This document shows, in pieces, positions 27,059 to 35,874 of a stretch of DNA of 64,000 nt. Position 1 is the stretch's first letter. Each line of letters opens with the position of its first letter. The stretch comes from Clostridiaceae bacterium BL-3 (GTDB lineage Bacteria; Bacillota; Clostridia; Clostridiales; Clostridiaceae), in the NCBI GenBank assembly GCA_902809985.1, contig CADDXC010000001.1:1054001-1118000 (forward strand), read 5' to 3'. Under the pieces are notes generated by a model that was given only the letters and a program-made list of their open reading frames with translations, had not been told where the DNA came from and did no database searches. The position numbers and the translations under genes are program-made.

Positions 27059-28585
27059 TTATCTAAATCCCAATAAAGGTCCCGCAAAGTAGGCAATAAT
27101 GCCCAATATGATTACGTATACTATACAAAACTTCAAAGTGGCATTCAATATTTTTCCCTCTTGTCCCGCAAGTCCTGTAGCTGCTGTGGCAACCGCTATA
27201 CTTTGAGGTGATATCATCTTTCCTGCAGTAGCTCCTCCCGTGTTTGCTGCAGCAAGCCAGAATTCATTCAGGTGCAGAGATCTTGCGACTTCTACCTGAA
27301 GGCCTCCAAACAATACATTGGCCGACGTATCGCTCCCTGTTACGAAGGTTCCAAGTGCACCTATTATAGGAGCAATCAGCGGGTAAAAACTTCCTGTAGC
27401 TGCTACTAAAACAACTGATATTGATTTTATCATTCCACTGTATCCCATTACTTTTGCCAGTGCTACTATGGCAATTATAGTAATAGATGATTTGGCCATT
27501 TGTTTAAAGGTGTTGCCTAGAACCTTTGTTATTTCACCAAACTTAGCACCTTGAATAAGTCCTCCTATAAAAGTCGCTATTATGATAAGTGTACCTGGAG
27601 TTGATATCCAATTAAATACATAAGGTGACGCTCCCTCTCCAGTATAAATAGGTACTGATGTCTTCACCGCAGAAAGTGCCTTGTTTATAGTTGGGAACAA
27701 TGCACTGCTCAATATTACAAATATAAAGACTAATATAAAAGGCAGCCAGGCCAATACTCCTTGTTTGAAGGAAACCTTTTCAGCTTTTTCATCAGCAGTA
27801 TTCTTATAAAATATCTTAGCTACAGCTATTGTAACTATCATACAGACTACTGATCCTAGTATTGCAGGAAGTTCTGCACCTAAGTATTTTGCCGCCAATA
27901 CTTCTGGAACTGCGAAAGAAATACCGGATGCAAGGGATATTCCCCAAAAGCCCTTTATTGCCTTTACGCTTTTACCTGTTAACATTACAAGTACAACGGG
28001 TACGATTACAATCAATATTGCCAATTGGAGACCTACTGCATAGCTGAGCTGCGTTACATCAATGTTGGCAACCTTTGCAAGAGTTGTTACAGGAATTCCT
28101 ATAGCTCCAAAAGCGGTGGGAGTTGTATTTGCAATAAGACATATAATAGCTGCAAAAAGTGGGTTAAATCCAAGGCCAGCCAGTATACTTGCAGGTATGG
28201 CAACTGCAGTTCCAAATCCCGCTATAGCTTCCATAAATCCGCCAAAAGCCCAGGCCAGGATAAGTACCAGTATTCTCTTATCTGTTGTTATACCTGTCAT
28301 CATCTTCTTGATTACATCCATACTCTTGGTGTAAACGGTAAGATTATAGGTGAACACAGCTGCTATTATTACAATTAAAATAGGCCATGCGGCAAGAGCA
28401 AACCCCTCTAAGGTTGCAGTGGCTGCATTTAACACTGGCATTTTCCATACTAGTACTGCCAACAGTATAGTTACAACCAATGTAAAAGGACAAGTTTTAT
28501 GACCTGGCATTTTTAAAGCACTTAATGAAACCATAAGCCATACTATTGGTATTAGTGCTATGAAAAAAAGTAAGTAAACATTCAA
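27059..28585 (-). CDS. lctP: Lactate permease (LctP/LldP family)
   Basis: 508 aa, about 12-14 membrane helices throughout. The family is recognised by WAFGGFMEAIAGFGTAVAIPASIL (in part; about 113-136), IPVTTLAKV, the FVTGSDTSANVLFGGLQ segment near 415-431, and NTGGATAGKMISPQSIAVATAA near 445-466. It imports lactate with protons. First structural gene of the operon, preceded by operator-like repeats. Confidence 0.94.
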   Translation of the reverse strand: MNVYLLFFIALIPIVWLMVSLSALKMPGHKTCPFTLVVTILLAVLVWKMPVLNAATATLEGFALAAWPILIVIIAAVFTYNLTVYTKSMDVIKKMMTGITTDKRILVLILAWAFGGFMEAIAGFGTAVAIPASILAGLGFNPLFAAIICLIANTTPTAFGAIGIPVTTLAKVANIDVTQLSYAVGLQLAILIVIVPVVLVMLTGKSVKAIKGFWGISLASGISFAVPEVLAAKYLGAELPAILGSVVCMIVTIAVAKIFYKNTADEKAEKVSFKQGVLAWLPFILVFIFVILSSALFPTINKALSAVKTSVPIYTGEGASPYVFNWISTPGTLIIIATFIGGLIQGAKFGEITKVLGNTFKQMAKSSITIIAIVALAKVMGYSGMIKSISVVLVAATGSFYPLIAPIIGALGTFVTGSDTSANVLFGGLQVEVARSLHLNEFWLAAANTGGATAGKMISPQSIAVATAATGLAGQEGKILNATLKFCIVYVIILGIIAYFAGPLLGFR

Positions 28586-28619
28586 TATTATTCCCTCCCC
28601 CTAAAATATATAAAACATG

Positions 28620-28669
28620 TGGTACTACATGCTATGGTACTATGGTACTACCACTCATGAAACATAATA
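28620..28669 (-). promoter_or_regulatory. Lactate operon promoter and GntR-type operator
   Basis: Three copies of TGGTACTA occur on the plus strand at 28620, 28635 and 28643; the last forms a perfect palindrome TGGTACTACCA (28643-28653), the TGGT-N3-ACCA pattern of FadR-subfamily regulators such as LldR. On the minus strand an extended -10 (TGATATTAT, 28664-28672) would start transcription near 28657, so the repeats fall at about +4 to +37, suited to repression. The rest of the 303-bp gap is AT-rich. Confidence 0.7.
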
Positions 28670-28804
28670 TCACATTTGTCTCAATTTTTCTACAATTGTT
28701 ATTTTATTAACAGTAAGTAATTTTACAATTAACATTTAAACCCTACTATTTATACAACGTTTACATACTTAAACATATAATTTTTCTCTCAACAAGTAAA
28801 AAAA

Positions 28805-28842
28805 TTATATATAATAGTTAATTTATTAACTATTATATATAA
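28805..28842 (-). terminator. Terminator after the GntR regulator
   Basis: 17-bp perfect palindromic stem (28805-28821 with 28826-28842, TTATATATAATAGTTAA) with a 4-base loop and AATTTTTTTA following on the minus strand, separating the regulator gene from the lct promoter. Confidence 0.8.
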
Positions 28843-28888
28843 AAAAATTTTGCCTTATTTTAAGGTAAACTGTATATCCAAAAAATTT

Positions 28889-29590
28889 TTACATGTTCTT
28901 TTTAATGTACATATTGGTAAATGCTAAATGTTTATTCATTTCATCCGAAGCCATTTTTGCGTCATGTAGTCTAAGGGCCTCATATATTCTACCGTGCTGT
29001 TCAGCGAGAATTTTTAAATTTTCTTTATTTACCAGTATTTTTCTTCTGGCATCCTTTAGGAAAGAGTCCATTAAAGAAGACATAGCATTTAAAATATTTA
29101 TTATTAAAAAATTTCCAGCAGCTTGTGCAATTTCATAATGAAATTGTTTGTCAAATTTTACATTATTATTCTCATCTTTAGAAGTTTTAAAAGCATCCGA
29201 CAATTTTTTTAAATTTTTCAGCTGTTCCTCATTTATTTTTACAGCAGCCCGAGAAACGGTTTCCACTTCTAAAAGTTTTCTTACCTCTATTATTTCTTCT
29301 GGATTCCCCCCTTGAAGCATAAACATCACCGAGAGAGGCTCAAACAAACTATTCTCAAAACTTTGTTTTATAAAATTGCCCTCACCTTGTCTACTTTCTA
29401 TGAGTCCCATAACCTGCAGAGCTCTTAATGCCTCTCTTATGGAAGTTCTGCTCACTTGAAGATGTTCCACTAACTCTCTTTCAGAAGGAAGTTTATCTCC
29501 TTTCTTTAAAGTCCCATCTATAATCATATTTTCAATTTGTTCTATTACTTGTTCATATACCTTTGTATTCTTTATAGGAGTAAAAATCAA
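28889..29590 (-). CDS. GntR-family regulator (FadR/LldR subfamily)
   Basis: 233 aa. The N-terminal winged helix is complete: KVYEQVIEQIENMIIDGTL, KGDKLPSERELVEHLQVSR, SIREALRALQVMGLIESRQG (residues about 10-73). The helical C-terminal FCD domain binds small carboxylates (metal-ligand histidines in HYEIAQAAGN at about 147 and EQHGRIYEAL at about 195). It precedes the lactate operon in the same direction with its own terminator, and the intervening operator fits this subfamily, so it is probably the lactate-responsive repressor. Start: TTG at 29590, eight bases after GAGG; a GTG at 29599 overlaps that site. Confidence 0.9.
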   Translation of the reverse strand: MIFTPIKNTKVYEQVIEQIENMIIDGTLKKGDKLPSERELVEHLQVSRTSIREALRALQVMGLIESRQGEGNFIKQSFENSLFEPLSVMFMLQGGNPEEIIEVRKLLEVETVSRAAVKINEEQLKNLKKLSDAFKTSKDENNNVKFDKQFHYEIAQAAGNFLIINILNAMSSLMDSFLKDARRKILVNKENLKILAEQHGRIYEALRLHDAKMASDEMNKHLAFTNMYIKKNM

Positions 29591-29665
29591 CTTAGTCACC
29601 TCTTTATAATATATATGATATCTATATATTAATATTACAATATTTGATATTTTTTTTAAAGTACT

Positions 29666-30319
29666 TTATATAGAATTTATAAACACGTCATTCCATTTGG
29701 TGTATATATCAAATAGACTTACCACATCCTGTTCGTTATAAAGCAATATTTTTTGCTTTTTAATATTTGGCATTCTATTTATATATTCACTGTCTTTTAC
29801 TATTTTACTAAAAGTTTTAGCCAGATTTGATCCGCTTATAACTCCATTTTCTCTAGTAATTCCGAATTCTTTTTCCAATGCTTTCAATCCTATAGATTTA
29901 TGGATTTTATTTTCATATTGCTTCTGTAAATCTATACTCGTAAAATAATCCTGTATGTTAAACTCCAAGTTATATTTTTTGAAGAGATAGTTTATAACAG
30001 TAAAATCATTATTTCCTGAAAAAGTAACTATATATCTTTTGCCTTTTTCAATCATGGCCTTAAAATATTGTTTTGACAATTTAAGTATAGATTTTACATC
30101 TTTTTTATTTTCTATCATATATTGAGTTACTTTTAAACTTTCATTTTTATAATCATAAAAACAAGAACCAAATACACCTACGCATATGGGTTTTTTGTAT
30201 ATATAATGTTCTAAATCAAAAAAAACAGCATCCTTAATAATACATTCATTGTCACCTACTTTTAATGAATTCTCAATAGATGGTTTTTCTACACAAATAT
30301 CATTAATTCTTTCTATCAC
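29666..30319 (-). CDS. RNase H-like exonuclease-fold protein (YprB/RNase_H_2 type)
   Basis: 217 aa. It resembles the predicted RNase_H_2 exonucleases: acidic DxE at DAVFFDLEHYIYKKP (about 30-44), FSGNNDFTVINYLFKKY (about 99-115), and YNEQDVVSLFDIYTKW (about 194-209) with the terminal acidic pair. These fit a DEDD-like metal site. Start is GTG 30319. It is followed, 70 bp upstream on the same strand, by a HAD phosphatase gene. The precise substrate is unknown. Confidence 0.72.
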   Translation of the reverse strand: MIERINDICVEKPSIENSLKVGDNECIIKDAVFFDLEHYIYKKPICVGVFGSCFYDYKNESLKVTQYMIENKKDVKSILKLSKQYFKAMIEKGKRYIVTFSGNNDFTVINYLFKKYNLEFNIQDYFTSIDLQKQYENKIHKSIGLKALEKEFGITRENGVISGSNLAKTFSKIVKDSEYINRMPNIKKQKILLYNEQDVVSLFDIYTKWNDVFINSI

Positions 30320-30389
30320 TTTACCACTCTTTTCTAACTATTTTAAAGTACACAATTTTAAATTTATTCATATTCAGTTGTATTATAAC

Positions 30390-31115
30390 TCATATATAAT
30401 TTACATCTTCTGCCTTTAATTTATATATCATATCTTTTCTCTCAACTATTATATGTGCCTTCTTGCACAATTCTGAATCATCCAATATTTCCTTTACAAG
30501 TTCCCTTGTTGGGTTCACACATACAGGATTTTTCACCATTTTCATCATTGAAAAATCTCCTGAGGTATCTCCATAAGCATAACTTTTATCTAAATCTATA
30601 TTATATTTTTTTACGAGCATATTTATGGAGTTTTTCTTGCTTTCACTATCCCACATGGGAATAACTTCTCCTGTATATACCTCATTTTTATCCCTGATAT
30701 ATACAGCACCCACATAATCATCAAATTCATGTTTAATAGCCATTTCTCTCACTAGTTCTACAGGGCTTCCAGATATAGTTAATATTTTATGCCCTTTTTC
30801 TTTATGCCATTTTATTCTATTTCTAGTATAAGAATATACTCTATCTCCCTTTTGTGATACTACATTTTTAGCTATAAATTCTACCTGGGATCTATGAAGC
30901 CCCCTTATAGCCTCAATATATATATCTGCCATTTTTAAAAGATAGTTATCATAATTTCCCTTCCTCTTATCCCATCTATCATACTCTGGCTTGACTTCTT
31001 TATACCATCTTTCAGCAGGTATTATCTCATATTTGACTAATTTTTTAAAAACCTCTGTTATAAGTCCTTCTCTGTATAAAGTACCATCAATATCAAAAAA
31101 AGCTGCAGTGTTCAT
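30390..31115 (-). CDS. HAD-IB family phosphatase (SerB-like)
   Basis: 241 aa haloacid-dehalogenase hydrolase. Motif I FFDIDGTLYREG has both catalytic Asp (residues 7 and 9), motif II TISGSPVEL is at about 115, and motif III/IV YGDTSGDFSMM at about 198 with the acidic pair. The helical cap between motifs I and II places it in subclass IB, which includes phosphoserine phosphatases and lysophospholipid/phosphoethanolamine phosphatases. No substrate can be assigned. Ribosome site GAGGAG precedes the ATG. Confidence 0.88.
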   Translation of the reverse strand: MNTAAFFDIDGTLYREGLITEVFKKLVKYEIIPAERWYKEVKPEYDRWDKRKGNYDNYLLKMADIYIEAIRGLHRSQVEFIAKNVVSQKGDRVYSYTRNRIKWHKEKGHKILTISGSPVELVREMAIKHEFDDYVGAVYIRDKNEVYTGEVIPMWDSESKKNSINMLVKKYNIDLDKSYAYGDTSGDFSMMKMVKNPVCVNPTRELVKEILDDSELCKKAHIIVERKDMIYKLKAEDVNYI

Positions 31116-31238
31116 ATTTGTTATTTCTCCTCTTTAATAAAAGAATTCTATTTTATAATATTATTTTAGCACATATATGTACATTAGTTTTACAAGTCTT
31201 TAGATAAAATATTAAAAATAAAAATATATTTTGATTTA

Positions 31239-31300
31239 TTGACAGTACATTCTAAATATGATATTATAAAATCAAATAATGATAATGATTTTCATTATTT
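31239..31300 (+). promoter_or_regulatory. feoA promoter with Fur box
   Basis: TTGACA (31239-31244), 17 bp, TATTAT (31262-31267): an almost ideal sigma-A promoter. Just downstream, 31281-31300 reads GATAATGATTTTCATTATTT, whose core ATAATGA-TTT-TCATTAT (31282-31298) is a perfect inverted repeat matching the Fur consensus GATAATGATAATCATTATC. Iron-loaded Fur would sit over the start site and repress. Confidence 0.88.
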
Positions 31301-31327
31301 ATAAATTACCTGTCGAGGTGAGTTATT

Positions 31328-31561
31328 ATGAGCATTTGCGATTTAAAGCCCGGTGAGAAGGGATTTATAAAAAATTTAAGTGGAGATAAAAGATTAGTTA
31401 AAAGACTTCTAGCGCTTGGATGTATAGAAGGTACCGAAATACTGGTAAAAACATCTGCTCCTTTGGGAGATCCCATAGTTATAAATTTAAGAGGCTTCAA
31501 TCTGGCAATACGTAAAAGAGATGCAAAAAATATATCAATAAGCAGTTTAAGTAAATTGTAA
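31328..31561 (+). CDS. feoA: Ferrous iron transport protein A
   Basis: 77 aa SH3-like protein that supports FeoB. It opens MSICDLKPGEKGFIKNLSG and has the RLLALGCIEGTEILVKTSAPLGDP core with the conserved L-G turn, ending FNLAIRKRDAKNI. Ribosome site GAGGTGAG. It is followed 48 bp later by feoB and sits under a Fur box, the best-supported iron-regulated unit of the window. Confidence 0.93.
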   Translation: MSICDLKPGEKGFIKNLSGDKRLVKRLLALGCIEGTEILVKTSAPLGDPIVINLRGFNLAIRKRDAKNISISSLSKL

Positions 31562-31609
31562 TAGTTAAGATATAAATATCGACGATATATGTGAGGCGGG
31601 AGGATTATT

Positions 31610-33376
31610 ATGATTGTGGCAGCTTTATTGGGAAATCCAAATGTAGGCAAAACTTCTTTATTCAATCATTTAACTGGTTCCAATCAATATGTAGGTAACT
31701 GGCCTGGAGTAACTGTAGAAAAAAAGGAAGGTTATATAGATAATTCTATAAAAGTGGTGGATTTGCCTGGTATATATGCTATGGATACTTATTCCAATGA
31801 AGAAAAAGTATCAAAAGAATTTTTATTGAAGGGTAACCCGGATGTTATAATAAATATTGTAGATTCCTCTAATTTAAATAGGAATCTATATCTTACTACT
31901 CAACTAAAGCAATTTAACAAGCCCATTATATTGGTATTAAATATGCTAGATGTAGCTGAATCAAAGGGTTTTAAGATAAATTTTTCGACATTATCTAATG
32001 AACTGGAAGTAACTGTAGTTCCAATTATAGCAACTAAAGGTAAGGGAATAGATAAGCTTCTTGAAATTTTAAAGAACGGTGATTTTAAACAACCGCAAAA
32101 CGATGATAAATTTGATTTCAAAGACGAAAGTGAAGCTTATCATTATATAAATGAAGTCCTAAAGAATTGTTTGACAAAGGTAAAAAAAGATATAACTTCC
32201 ATTACTGAAAAAATAGACAAGATAGTTTTGAATAGGCTGTGGGCCTATCCCATATTTTTATTAGCACTTATATTAATTTTTAAATTCACCTTTAGCTGGG
32301 TAGGACAGCCTATGGCAGATGCTCTTGGTGATTTTGTAGATGGTTTCTTAACTTCACATTTAAAAATATTGCTTTCATCAACCAGTCCGTGGTTTAGTTC
32401 ATTTTTAGTTGATGGTATTTTAGCTGGGGTAGGATCTGTAATTGTATTTTTCCCAGTTATATTTTGTTTGTTTTTAGGAGTATCCTTTTTAGAAGACAGC
32501 GGATATATGGCACGGGGAGCTTTTATAATGGATAAGCTTATGAGAAAGATGGGGTTATCTGGAAAAGCATTTATTCCACTTATAGTTGGGTTTGGATGTT
32601 CAGTTCCAGCTATTATGTCCTCTAAAACCCTGGAAAGTGAAAAAGACAGAAAATTGACAGCACTGTTAGTACCTTTCATGTCCTGTAATGCCAGGCTTCC
32701 AATATATTCACTTTTTGCATCTGCTTTTTTTGTAAATTATAAGACCACTGTAGTTTTTTCACTATATATTTTGGGAATTTCAGTAGCTTTTTTAATAGGA
32801 ATTCTTTTTAAAAGTACTATATTTAAAAAAGATGAAGAACCTTTTATAATAGAACTTCCAGAATACAACATTCCTGAACTTAAAAGCTTATTACTGCATA
32901 CCTGGGAAAAAGCTAAAGGCTTTTTGAGGAAAGCTGGTACAATAATATTTTCAATGTCTGTTCTGATATGGTTCCTGTCTAATTTCAATTTATCTGGCAT
33001 GGTAGATATGGATAAGAGCATTTTATCTTCAATTGGTAATTTTATAAGTCCTATATTTGCACCTATGGGATTTGGAAATTGGCAGAGTTCAGTAGCTCTC
33101 ATAACGGGAATTATGGCTAAGGAAATTGTACTGAGTACCATGGGAATTGTGTACAGTGGAAATTTAACTGCTGTATTGCCAAATCATTTTACAGCTATTT
33201 CCGCCTATTCATTTTTAGTTTTTGTACTGCTCTATACTCCCTGTATATCTACAATAGCAACCATGAAAAAAGAATATGGAAACAAAATGGCCGTTTTTTC
33301 TGTAGCATATCAACTTGTAATTGCCTGGATAGGCTCTTTCCTGGTATTTAGAATAGCTACTTTAATATTTAGCTAA
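31610..33376 (+). CDS. feoB: Ferrous iron transporter FeoB (short form)
   Basis: 588 aa, shorter than the 650-720 aa usual because the linker between G domain and membrane part is compact. The cytoplasmic G domain has G1 GNPNVGKTS (8-16), G2 VGNWPGVTVEKK (about 29-40), G3 DLPGIYAM, G4 LNMLD. The membrane part has two Gate motifs, including FIPLIVGFGCSVPAIMSSKTL (in part) and TPCISTIATMKKE. Imports Fe(II). It belongs to feoA-feoB-Cys-rich-protein transcription unit. Confidence 0.95.
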   Translation: MIVAALLGNPNVGKTSLFNHLTGSNQYVGNWPGVTVEKKEGYIDNSIKVVDLPGIYAMDTYSNEEKVSKEFLLKGNPDVIINIVDSSNLNRNLYLTTQLKQFNKPIILVLNMLDVAESKGFKINFSTLSNELEVTVVPIIATKGKGIDKLLEILKNGDFKQPQNDDKFDFKDESEAYHYINEVLKNCLTKVKKDITSITEKIDKIVLNRLWAYPIFLLALILIFKFTFSWVGQPMADALGDFVDGFLTSHLKILLSSTSPWFSSFLVDGILAGVGSVIVFFPVIFCLFLGVSFLEDSGYMARGAFIMDKLMRKMGLSGKAFIPLIVGFGCSVPAIMSSKTLESEKDRKLTALLVPFMSCNARLPIYSLFASAFFVNYKTTVVFSLYILGISVAFLIGILFKSTIFKKDEEPFIIELPEYNIPELKSLLLHTWEKAKGFLRKAGTIIFSMSVLIWFLSNFNLSGMVDMDKSILSSIGNFISPIFAPMGFGNWQSSVALITGIMAKEIVLSTMGIVYSGNLTAVLPNHFTAISAYSFLVFVLLYTPCISTIATMKKEYGNKMAVFSVAYQLVIAWIGSFLVFRIATLIFS

Positions 33377-33393
33377 TTAGGAGGATATCTCAT

Positions 33394-33546
33394 ATGATAT
33401 TTATAGAAATTACAATAACAGCTGTAATAGTAATAGTAGCAGGTTATCTACTGTATAAAAACCTTAAAATTAAATCAAGGGGCAAATGTGATTGCTGTTC
33501 TACCACAAATTGCCCATATCATAATATTAAGAAAAAAAAGTCTTGA
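33394..33546 (+). CDS. FeoB-associated Cys-rich membrane protein
   Basis: 50 aa, below the usual ORF cutoff. One membrane helix (IEITITAVIVIVAGYLLY, 4-21), then a basic tail with CDCCSTTNCPYH (33-44): four cysteines in CxCC-x4-C spacing. This is the FeoB-associated Cys-rich protein seen at the end of many Firmicute feo operons; its biochemical role is unknown, perhaps handling Fe(II) at the cytosolic mouth of the channel. ATG 33394 follows GGAGG, 17 bp after feoB. Confidence 0.85.
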   Translation: MIFIEITITAVIVIVAGYLLYKNLKIKSRGKCDCCSTTNCPYHNIKKKKS

Positions 33547-33556
33547 TTGCATATAA

Positions 33557-33937
33557 TTAGGACTTTTTTAATGCATAATCCAATATATCTTCAATGGATA
33601 CGATTCCTTTTACTATATTTTTATCATCAACTACGGGAATAGCTATTATGTTTTTTTCTCTCAATCTTTTTGCTACAGTAAAAATGTCCTCATCACTATA
33701 AGCAGTGACTACATTCTTTGTCATGGCCCAATCTACTGGACAAGTATCATAATGTCCCTCTTCCATGAGAAATCTATATATATCAGCCTTTACTATCATT
33801 CCTACTAGTTCTCCGTCTTCATCCACTACTGGTGCACCGTTTACATTGTGATTGTCCATCATTTTTAAAGCTTTACAAAGGCTATCTTTTTTCTTTAGCT
33901 TTATAATATGAGAACGCATTATTTCTTTTACTGTCAT
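33557..33937 (-). CDS. CBS domain pair protein
   Basis: 126 aa, two CBS repeats back to back (about 7-58 and 72-123): KEIMRSHIIKLKKKDSLCKAL, GAPVVDEDGELVGMIVKADI, then AMTKNVVTAYSDEDIFTVA and IPVVDDKNIVKGIVSIEDIL. Such free-standing pairs bind adenine nucleotides and regulate partners. No enzyme domain is attached. Start: ATG 33937 with GGGGAGGTGG upstream; a TTG 30 bp earlier precedes that site. It converges on feoB with an 11-bp gap. Confidence 0.88.
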   Translation of the reverse strand: MTVKEIMRSHIIKLKKKDSLCKALKMMDNHNVNGAPVVDEDGELVGMIVKADIYRFLMEEGHYDTCPVDWAMTKNVVTAYSDEDIFTVAKRLREKNIIAIPVVDDKNIVKGIVSIEDILDYALKKS

Positions 33938-34082
33938 ATACCCACCTCCCCTTTTATTATACAACATCTTAATAAATTAAAAAAGTTAATATAATCACCA
34001 CATGGGTTTACAAATAAATGTTCTGTGGTACGGAAGGCAGGTTAATAACGAAATACCTACAATACCTACTTATACCCGGATA

Positions 34083-35780
34083 CTACATTTCTTCAACTAC
34101 ATCAATCCCAAGCAAATTCAGTCCATTTTTTATTACGTGGCAGGTTGCCTTTACAAGCTGCAATCTAGCAAATTTTATAGCTTCGTCTTCTGCATTTAAA
34201 ATGCTGTGTGCATTATAGAATTTATTAAAAGCTTTTGCCACATCTATTACATATCTGGTAACCATAAAAGGTTCTAATTTATTTATAGCATTTAATATAG
34301 AATCCCTAAAATTGTTTAGAACTTTTACGAGTTCAAATTCCTCTTTGCTGTTTAATTTGCTATAATCTGCCTGACTGTCAATGTATTCTGCCTTTCTGAG
34401 TATACTCTTCCCTCTGGCATAACTGTATTGAACGTAAGGTCCGGTTTCACCCTCAAAGTTCAGCATTTCGTTCCAGTCGAATACTATATCCCTCTCTCTG
34501 TTATTCTTTAAATAAGTAAATATTACAGCACCTATTCCCACTTTTTGAGCCACCTGAAGCTTATTTTCCAGTTTGGGATTCTTTTCATCTATTATTTCAA
34601 GAGTCCTCTGTACTGATCTATTTAAAAGATCCTCTAGGAATATCACGTCGCCTTTTCTGGTAGAAAGCTTTTTATCTGCAAATCTGACTAATCCAAAACC
34701 CGCGTGCACACATGAATCCGCCCAATCTTTTCCCATTAATTTAAGTGTAGTAAATACCTGTCTGAAATGAAGGGATTGATCCATTCCAACCACATATATG
34801 CATTTAGAAAAATTGTAAGTCTTTTTTCTGTATATAGCTGCAGCCAAATCTCTTGTAGCGTATATAGTGGCGCCATCTGACTTTTTCACAATGCAAGGAG
34901 GCATGTTATATTTATCCAGCATAACTACTTTTGCTCCGTTGCTCTCTACAAGAAGTCCTTTTTTATCTATTTCATCTATAACTGCATCCATTTTATCTGT
35001 ATAGAAGCTTTCACCTGCGCAGGAATCAAACTCCACTCCCAATAGATCATATACTTTTTTAAATTCCCTAAGGCTTAATTCCTTGAATTTTTTCCAGAGC
35101 TCAACTTCCTCTCTGCATCCGTTCTCAAGTCTCTTGAAATGCAATCTGCCTTCTTCATTAAGCTCAGGATCTTTTTCTGCCTCTTTGTGAAATTTTACGT
35201 ATATCCTTAAAAGCTCCTTTATTGGATTTTTATGAAGTTCATCTTCATTACACCACTTTTTATATGCAACTATGAGTTTTCCAAATTGAGTCCCCCAATC
35301 TCCAAGATGATTTATTCTAGTGCAATTATAGCCTTCAAAACTCATCATCTTATAGAGAGAATTTCCTATGGCAGTACTAAAAAGGTGACCTACATGAAAG
35401 GGTTTTGCAATATTGGGAGAGGAATATTCCACAACTATATTACTATCTTTACCTATAGATGAACTTCCATATTTATCTTTCTGCTCTAATATTTTGGTTA
35501 TCACATTTTTTATAAATATATTTCTATCTACAAAAAAATTTAAATAAGCTCCTTTATTTTCAATTTCTTCAAAATAGTCTTTTCCTATTTTATCCTTTAG
35601 TTCCTGTGCAATTATATTAGGTGCTTTTTTCAGAGCCTTTGCCAATTGAAAACATGGAAATGCATAATCTCCCATTTCAGGTCTTGGAGGTATTTCTATC
35701 AATCCCTCTATAAAATCCAATTGCAAATCCGCATTTATGTTTTTTTGAATTTTTTCTGCTACCAGTTCCTTATAATCCAT
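34083..35780 (-). CDS. argS: Arginyl-tRNA synthetase
   Basis: 565 aa class-I synthetase. The N-terminal Add-1 domain begins [14 protein letters not shown]; the HIGH-type motif is in [20 protein letters not shown] (about 119-138); the KMSKS counterpart is the degenerate [10 protein letters not shown] (about 360), usual for ArgS. The C-terminal anticodon-binding domain ends [12 protein letters not shown]. No T-box or other tRNA-sensing leader was seen in the 94 bp upstream. Confidence 0.96.
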   Translation of the reverse strand: MDYKELVAEKIQKNINADLQLDFIEGLIEIPPRPEMGDYAFPCFQLAKALKKAPNIIAQELKDKIGKDYFEEIENKGAYLNFFVDRNIFIKNVITKILEQKDKYGSSSIGKDSNIVVEYSSPNIAKPFHVGHLFSTAIGNSLYKMMSFEGYNCTRINHLGDWGTQFGKLIVAYKKWCNEDELHKNPIKELLRIYVKFHKEAEKDPELNEEGRLHFKRLENGCREEVELWKKFKELSLREFKKVYDLLGVEFDSCAGESFYTDKMDAVIDEIDKKGLLVESNGAKVVMLDKYNMPPCIVKKSDGATIYATRDLAAAIYRKKTYNFSKCIYVVGMDQSLHFRQVFTTLKLMGKDWADSCVHAGFGLVRFADKKLSTRKGDVIFLEDLLNRSVQRTLEIIDEKNPKLENKLQVAQKVGIGAVIFTYLKNNRERDIVFDWNEMLNFEGETGPYVQYSYARGKSILRKAEYIDSQADYSKLNSKEEFELVKVLNNFRDSILNAINKLEPFMVTRYVIDVAKAFNKFYNAHSILNAEDEAIKFARLQLVKATCHVIKNGLNLLGIDVVEEM

Positions 35781-35874
35781 ACTTTTGCTAAATAAACGTC
35801 AGCCTATTTAACACTTTTCAACTCCTTTCACAATCTACATTTCTTGATCTCGATTCCAAATTTATGTATTTTAA

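Noticed and set aside
28025-28378. 117-aa Cys/Tyr/Ser-rich plus-strand frame
   Set aside because: Antisense to the lactate permease; the odd composition comes from the hydrophobic-helix codons read backwards.
32245-32679. 144-aa minus-strand open frame
   Set aside because: Antisense to the membrane part of feoB; composition mirrors the feoB codons.
33533-33571. Terminator between feoB unit and CBS gene
   Set aside because: Only AAAAAGTC pairs with GGACTTTTT across both gene ends; the stem is short with a loop of nearly 20 bases, so it was not called.
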